Positions 58,441-64,000 of a stretch of 64,000 nt of DNA are shown here, one piece after another (the first letter of the stretch is position 1; each line of letters begins with the position of its first letter). The notes under the pieces were generated by a model that made no database searches, was not told the DNA's origin, and saw nothing but the letters and a program-made list of their open reading frames with translations. The position numbers were made by a program, and so were the translations under genes. The DNA is from Siderastrea radians (taxonomy: Eukaryota; Cnidaria; Anthozoa; Scleractinia; Rhizangiidae): NCBI GenBank assembly GCA_964017195.1, contig OZ024895.1, positions 13,818,034-13,882,033 of the forward strand. The letters are read 5' to 3'.

Positions 58441-58913
58441 ACTTTTGTGATGCATAGGAGTAAGTTCTAGTAGGAATTGAAACAAAGGTAGTGTGATTAC
58501 TCATATCCCTCACACTCTGGTAAAATTTCACGGTGGGCAGAATGTATCATTTTTTGTAACCCTTTTTATAGCCTACTATCAAAATTAGGGCTTCTCGTTA
58601 AGATTAGCTATTTTTGTAAGCTACAAAAATTACTGTATTTATTTTGCCACGAACATCAGGCATCCTATTTCGCAGAGATGCGATAAACCGTTAGGTTGAA
58701 CATGAAGGAACACGTGGAAAACTTCCCAAATTGAAACAAAAGAAATGCTATTTCTACAACTAACTTCGAGTAAATTGATACTAGCTACGAAGGTTGACAT
58801 TTCTATTTTAATCGCTGTCTGGAGAACAAGGCATGTTCTGTAATATTATTTGACAATTTTGCAGTATAAAGTAAATAAATAAAACGTGGCAAATTCGCTA
58901 TTTTTATCCGTTT
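58441..58913. other. duplicated upstream flank
   Basis: The TTCTATTTTAATCGCTGTCTGGAG ... CAGTATAAAGTAAATAAATA block resembles 42265-42380. Nothing coding. Confidence 0.5.
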
Positions 58914-59065
58914 GAGTGAATAACGTGAAATGAAGTTTTCCGCATTCCCAAACCGGTTGCTTCGTTCGGCACTCATGCAATACAAAACAAACGCTACGAC
59001 GACGACGACGACGACGACAAAATTAAGACCTTCCTAGCAATATCTTGGCGACAGGGCTGTCCAAA
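58914..59065 (+). promoter_or_regulatory. conserved leader upstream of signal-peptide exon (copy A)
   Basis: TTCCGCATTCCCAAACCGGTTGCTT... recurs before copy B (60838-61001) and, diverged, before copy C (about 62780). An ACG microsatellite (59000-59020) lies within it. It is probably promoter/5'UTR. Confidence 0.5.
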
Positions 59066-60585
59066 ATGGATAACAACCTTTTCTTGAACGCAATTTCGAC
59101 TTCTAGAGTCTGCTGCATTTTGTTGGCACTGTCATTAACTCCTTGTGTAGGTATGTTACATTTTTTGTTTCCCTTAGAGGTTTAGTGTTTCATTTCGTAT
59201 ACATTAATAAATCCCTATATGTGATCTTCGCTGAGAGTTGCGACAGTGTAATCTGGAGCAGAGACTGTCTGCGTATTCATTGTCTTCTTTGCAAAGGAAA
59301 AACAAATACACTTTATGAACACCTCTTGTAGCACTGAAGAACTTTACCAATGTTTGTACATATGAACGGTTTTTGAGGTGGGCTAGTCAATTGGCGTTAC
59401 ACGCATGAACCGGCTACCCGTAAGTAGCGTCACCCAAATTCAAAAGTAAAGATAACAAAATCCTGCTCAATCCTATAGTAATGGATGTCCTTTCTTTTAA
59501 TACTAGCTAATACTTTACATAAAACCTAATTCGGGTAGTTGAAACTCATTGAAATTAATTAAAGGGTTTTCACGGTATTAAACACATGTTCAAATTTTCT
59601 TTTCAAAATTAGCATTTGGCAGCTATTCGATACGTATTAAAGGTTACTTAAAAAAGAACGTTTAAATATAGTGAAAGGTAATGGGGGAATTTTCAATGAA
59701 CGCTAAATTCCGTCTCAGTACACTTCAAATCGTATCAGGTCACGAAATCACAAAAGTTCCTATTTGTTTAGAGTTTTTTTTAGTAAAGGGTGGATCGTAA
59801 ATTACATCCGCTTAAGCTGGTTAGGTGAACTTTGTTTTTTTTTTGTTCAGAAAACTCTTGTTTTCCGCGTTCACAAGCGAATACCTTACTTGACTATAAC
59901 CCTAAGATATTATTCTTGAGTTACAAATTGTTGGATTTTGTGTAGAGTGCGTGTGGGACCTTTGCCATGCCAATAGATCATTGTGCAGTAAATTGCTCGC
60001 GTTTTGGCAAGAAATCTCATTAAAATTTTTGACCACCAATTGACTGTTAATCATCCTATTGTTGGTTATTCATGATTTTGCTATCTTCAGTTTTAAGCGT
60101 GTAAAAAATGTATAAATGGAGAATTTATTTTCTTTCTTTAACTGGACCCGAAACATTATAACTGGCCTCTAAACTGCTTGAAATTCTCGTCTTTTCTTCC
60201 CTCTCATGCATTTCTAGGGGCTTTTCGATGGACAAATGTAGCGGACAATCCTAAAGTGGTGGTACTGACGATGGAGTAAACAACAAAAATGTTCGTCTTA
60301 CCTGGACCTTCGTTTTAGAGTCATCCGAAACGCTCGTGGTCGTCAGGTTTTTCAGAAGGAGACCAGGCGGCTCGCAAACGGAAATTGCGTCTAGGCTGAA
60401 AGACACTTCATTCAGTTTTCCATCAAACACTGATTTCGACAAGCACTATAAAGCAAACCTTGATACAGAGCTAGAGTTATTGGAGGTAAATAACAACGAG
60501 GAATACATCTACGAAATCCAGGTATCTTATGCTGTCAATACCAGGGCTCTGTTGAAGACTTCGGAGACGCATGTTCTTGTGCACG
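59066..60585 (+). pseudogene. signal peptide + Ig-like cassette A, frameshifted
   Basis: Exon 1 (59066-59150) encodes MDNNLFLNAISTSRVCCILL plus ALSLTPCV, a signal peptide, ending in phase 1 at GTATGT. Exon 2 (60218-60585) begins after TTTCTAG with GAFRWTNVADNPKVVV. A 2-bp insertion near 60267 throws it out of frame, and the correct frame resumes VNNKNVRLTWTFVLESSE ... FFRRRPGGSQTEIASRLKD ... LELLEVNNNEEYIYEIQVSY, ending HVLVHG at GTAAGT. The exon is 368 bp against a multiple of three in the intact - strand copy. No later exons were found before cassette B. It would encode a secreted or membrane Ig-like protein if intact. Confidence 0.75.
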
Positions 60586-61001
60586 GTAAGTAAAGCAAAT
60601 CTTATCAATTTTGTGGTTGGACTTCACCTTACTTTCTTTAGTGACATGACTCAGCCATAAGGCTTGTTTATGCACTGAGTAAAAACTTGCTAAATTCGTT
60701 AATTATATTTTTTCTTTGTAATTATTTTTAAAAGCAGTTTAACTCCCCAAGTGCAATTGTTCAAAACTGTGGGCTTGTTTATTTAAAAGGGCCGATCATG
60801 TAATTAAAGGAAGGCCAACATCCGTTCAGTTGAGCGAATGACGTGAAATGGAGTTTTCCGCATTCCCAAACCGGTTGCTTAGTTCGGCACTCGTGCAATA
60901 CAAAACGAAGACTCGACTGTCGACCAAATCAAGACCTTCCTCGTGAACATCCTCGATATATTCAGCGTTGCTGGCAATATATCGGCGACTGGCTGTCCAC
61001 T
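60586..61001 (+). promoter_or_regulatory. inter-cassette region with conserved leader (copy B)
   Basis: 60838-60910 repeats the leader before cassette A almost base for base. No exon lies between. Confidence 0.5.
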
Positions 61002-62309
61002 ATGGATACAAATTTTTTCTCAAGCTCAGCTTCAACATCTACAGTTTGCTGTATTTTGTTGGTACTCTCATTAACTCCTCTTGTAGGTAAGTTAAATTTT
61101 TGCTTTACTTCGAGGATTAATTCTAGATTAGAATGTTTGATTTATGTCTGTTGTCTGCTTACTTGCTCACTACTTGTATACATTATTGTTATTAATTTTC
61201 CAAACTAATATAATGTTCAAAGCAACGGAAGCAAAGATAGTAGTTAAGGGTGAACGGTGAATTTAAGGTTACTTCGCACTAAAAGTAACGGAAGCATTGA
61301 TAAATCCCGAAAGTCTGATCCTCTGAACGTAACGATATGAAGCGATTATTCGACTCTTGTCAAGTGAAAGGTTGAGATAGTAAAATATATGCTTTGAGTA
61401 ATCTGCAGAGACTCCGTCTAAGTGAAAACTGTACTCTTTGAACTGTTGTAGAAAAAAAAACAACATTTCATGAACACTTTTTTTAGCCAGAACTTTACCA
61501 ATATTTCTAAATTGGAAGGGTTTTTGGGACGGTTTAGTTAATTGACGATATTGTTGAGCTTAACTACTCAAAAGATAGCATAGAAGCTGCTAAATCCGAT
61601 AGCAACATTTGTAATTAATGAAAGTGTTTTCATGGTGTAATGACCACATTGTGTTTAAAGTTTCTATTTTAAGCACTTTTTTCAAAATTAAATAAACTTT
61701 TTTTTTCCAAAAAAAAAAAAAACCTTTATTTTCTGCGCCATATGAGCAGTGTTTGAATAAGATATAGAGGAGCACGTTACTAGACCATAGCCTGTGTGTA
61801 AGAACTTTGCCATTGGAAAAAGAATTTACTGCCTCTTTTGTCTTTTTTATGTTTTTTTTTTAATGCTACCCTTTGGCGCTTTCACGCATCCTAGAATAGT
61901 TAGAGTTCAGTTTCACCAATAATGACATTATTCTCTGATTCATCTTATGTGATTACGCAGGGGCTTACAAAATGGACAGAAAGGCCTAACAATCCCATAA
62001 TCGTGGTGCAAGGTGTTAATAATACAAATATTACACTCACTTGGACCTTTGGTCTTGAAGCAGGTTTTACTCTTCTAAGTATCTTCTTTGTGAGAAATAG
62101 ACCTGGAAAATATTCCAAAACCGATATTGCGTCGAGGCCCCTCAACTACGGTTTCTCTTACCACAACAACGAATTCATTAAGGAGTACAGGGCCAACCTC
62201 CCTTCAGAACTGGTGTTGTTGGACGTTAACAACGAGGAGGAATACGTTTACACTATAGAGGTGCAATCCACTGATCAGTCGCATTCGGTTCTTCACAAAG
62301 ACGTTTTTG
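61002..62309 (+). CDS. signal peptide + Ig-like cassette B
   Basis: Exon 1 (61002-61086): MDTNFFSSSASTSTVCCILL plus VLSLTPLV, phase 1 at the consensus donor GTAAGT. Exon 2 (61961-62309): GLTKWTERPNNPIIVVQGVN, ITLTWTFGLEAG, FVRNRPGKYSKTDIASRPL, VLLDVNNEEEYVYTIEVQS, DVFG, then GTAAGT. Exon 2 is open throughout but is 349 bp, one base out of step with exon 1 if the strong donor is used. Splicing at the weaker GTAGGT three bases further upstream would keep the frame. Either that is used or this copy is also broken. As in the other copies, the Ig fold has Trp/Tyr where the disulphide cysteines are expected. Confidence 0.68.
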
Positions 62310-62927
62310 GTAAGTAATACGTAAATAGCTCCAGTTTAGAATTTCTCTCCACACGTAAATAAAATCACGTATTAAATAGCTCCAGTTTAGCATCTCTTTG
62401 TGTGTGTGTGCGAGATGCAAATGGACTCGGAGAGAACATTATTGGGGGTCGGAAGATAACGTTTGGTTTGTTTTTATTTGGTATGTATGTCGAGGTTTAT
62501 TCAACTTGAGAATATTAGCTTAAACCTAGAGTAGTAAAGTTAACTTTAGTTGATAACATTATTCGTCATTTGTAATATCTACTGTTTACTTTTTCAATTT
62601 CTGTGTTGACTTAGTAACTGAATTAAGTTCCACGCTAAAATTGACTTTGCTCTAAATTTGTTTTGGTTAACCATAAACGTTACCTCTGTCTAAATGCAAA
62701 TTATTTGAACTCAGTTCAGTGTATACATTTATTCTTCAAGGGTGGATCCCGGTTAGCTAAATCTGTTTCAGTTGGTGACGTGGGATGCAGTTTTCCGTGT
62801 TCCCAAATATTTATCTTAGAAATCATAACAAACGGTATAATGGCTGTATCACTAAAAGCAACATCTTTGCTAGAGTATATGCTTGAAATATTTTGTTAAC
62901 ATAATTTTGGGACTGGCTGTCCAATAT
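62310..62927 (+). other. inter-cassette region
   Basis: Diverged leader near 62772-62815 (GTGACGTGGGATGCAGTTTT). No transmembrane or cytoplasmic exon found. Confidence 0.45.
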
Positions 62928-63860
62928 ATGGATAAAATACGTTTCTTAAACTCAGTACCAACATCAGTCTGTTGTATTTTCTTTGCACTGACGCTAACTC
63001 CTTATGTAGGTACGTTACACTTTTTCTCTCTGAGGATTTATTTTCTTATTTTCATACCCAGAAGACTTGTTTAGAGCCACGGCATTGCCCATTACCTGCT
63101 TTTGTGCATGCGTGTGTATGTTTTCTTTGTTGCTCGTGCAAACCAATTCTATCCCATTCTTGTCTAATTTGTTGTTAATCGGAAGAAAATAACTACGAAA
63201 ACGCCAAATATGCACCGCAAGATCAGCTGGGAGTCAAGCATCATCGCCGTTATTAAAAATAAATAAATGAATAAATAGTTTAAAAAATAAGAGAAATCAT
63301 AAGCAAAGAGCGAAAACAGTGTAGTTGACCAAGCCAACTGAAGGCTGAAGCGATGAAGCATCAGGAAAGCCTGTTTAAAATGGTGAACAGTCAAAGCAAA
63401 GTACAAATCAAAATTACGTTCCGAAATGATCAATGTACTTGGATCCGAATATGGTTCAAGGGAATATTGACATTGTGAGCAGTGACTTGGTTATTGAGGT
63501 TCGCTACCTGTAAGCTACATCTTAAACCACGTTTTATATGAGCATCAGGAAAAAATATTTCATACTGGATTCTACCATCCCTTCTGGTGTTTGTGTCACT
63601 GCATCGATCTGGTAAGTATATGCTAAGGTGTATTTGTGTTCAGTTTGAACGATGCTTTTTTTCCAGTTGAGAAGATTTCTAATTCTGACTTACTCAAAAC
63701 CTAGAACATCATTAGTGGCTTAAAATTAAGGATATTTTTTGTCTCTTGGGTCTTCAGAGGCTTCATGGAATAATCAACCTGACAAACCTACAGTCGTGGT
63801 GGAGGATGGAGTAAACAACAACTTTGGATATATCATCTACAGTCGTATTTTCCCTAAATA
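62928..63860 (+). pseudogene. signal peptide + Ig-like cassette C, truncated
   Basis: Exon 1 (62928-63009): MDKIRFLNSVPTSVCCIFFA plus LTLTPYV, phase 1 at GTACGT. Exon 2 starts at 63758 after TCTTCAG in the right phase (EASWNNQPDKPTVVVEDGVN, N). It then departs from the family after VNNN and reaches a stop near 63858. A later scrap near 63895 (GTTTCGGAGAAGGAGACCA) resembles the FFRRRP segment, suggesting an internal deletion or insertion. Confidence 0.65.
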
Positions 63861-64000
63861 AATGGAATAAAAACTGAAGTGGGGTCACCGAGTTCGTTTC
63901 GGAGAAGGAGACCATGAACAGCCCAGCTTTCGACGAAAACCTATCAAGTTATGAGCGTGAGCGCTCTAAGCACGCGCAAAAAATAACGCGCAGAAAGGAT
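63861..64000. other. window end, nothing further supported
   Basis: A possible scrap of the Ig-like exon near 63895, then unassigned sequence. Confidence 0.4.

Overview
The window looks like nuclear DNA of an anthozoan cnidarian, most likely a stony coral. The evidence is GT-AG introns, gene families I recognise as expanded in corals and anemones (zinc-ribbon/integrase proteins, HECT-like proteins, cysteine-poor Ig-like domains, a SEA half-domain), and the mix of mobile elements (Harbinger, Crypton, BEL/Pao, L1/Tx1-type LINE, many short foldback elements). No tRNA, rRNA or CRISPR array was seen. The species call is inference.

1-12.2 kb: sparse sequence. It holds one terminal exon (1038-1144), several MITEs and foldbacks, a decayed Harbinger transposase (7.1-7.6 kb), and a three-exon gene of unknown function (9337-12196). 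That gene has one in-frame TAG and runs out into repeats.

12.25-23.73 kb is the main discovery candidate. A 379-bp satellite (12251-13589) is split by a 10,067-bp element (13590-23656). The element has about 0.7-kb terminal inverted repeats (TIRs), and the satellite resumes exactly where it stopped, with a 6-bp AAAAAA target duplication. Each TIR consists of a 20-bp minisatellite followed by a 67-bp first coding exon for a CxxC...CxxC zinc ribbon. From the left TIR this exon splices into a DDE (rve-type) integrase on the + strand. From the right TIR it splices, in matching phase, into a HECT-like protein on the - strand. The two genes converge head to head. I know of no described transposon with this layout.

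23.8-63.9 kb is a mosaic of segmental duplications around a family of signal-peptide plus Ig-like (cysteine-less, phase 1-1) exons. Three tandem + strand cassettes lie at 59.07-63.86 kb. A - strand receptor-like gene with an intact Ig-like exon and a SEA half-domain exon lies at 43.2-47.3 kb. Broken Ig copies lie at 24.1, 50.2 and 51.4 kb, and copies of an associated exon ('exon X') at 24.9, 42.1, 57.4 and 58.2 kb. Mobile elements cut through this cluster: an intact Crypton-type tyrosine recombinase ORF (31692-33053, -), a frameshifted BEL/Pao retrotransposon with both LTRs (33215-39579), an apparently intact full-length LINE with a 15-bp target duplication (51981-57178, -), and numerous MITEs.

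Exon coordinates are hand-derived from splice-site and phase reasoning, without transcripts or database searches.
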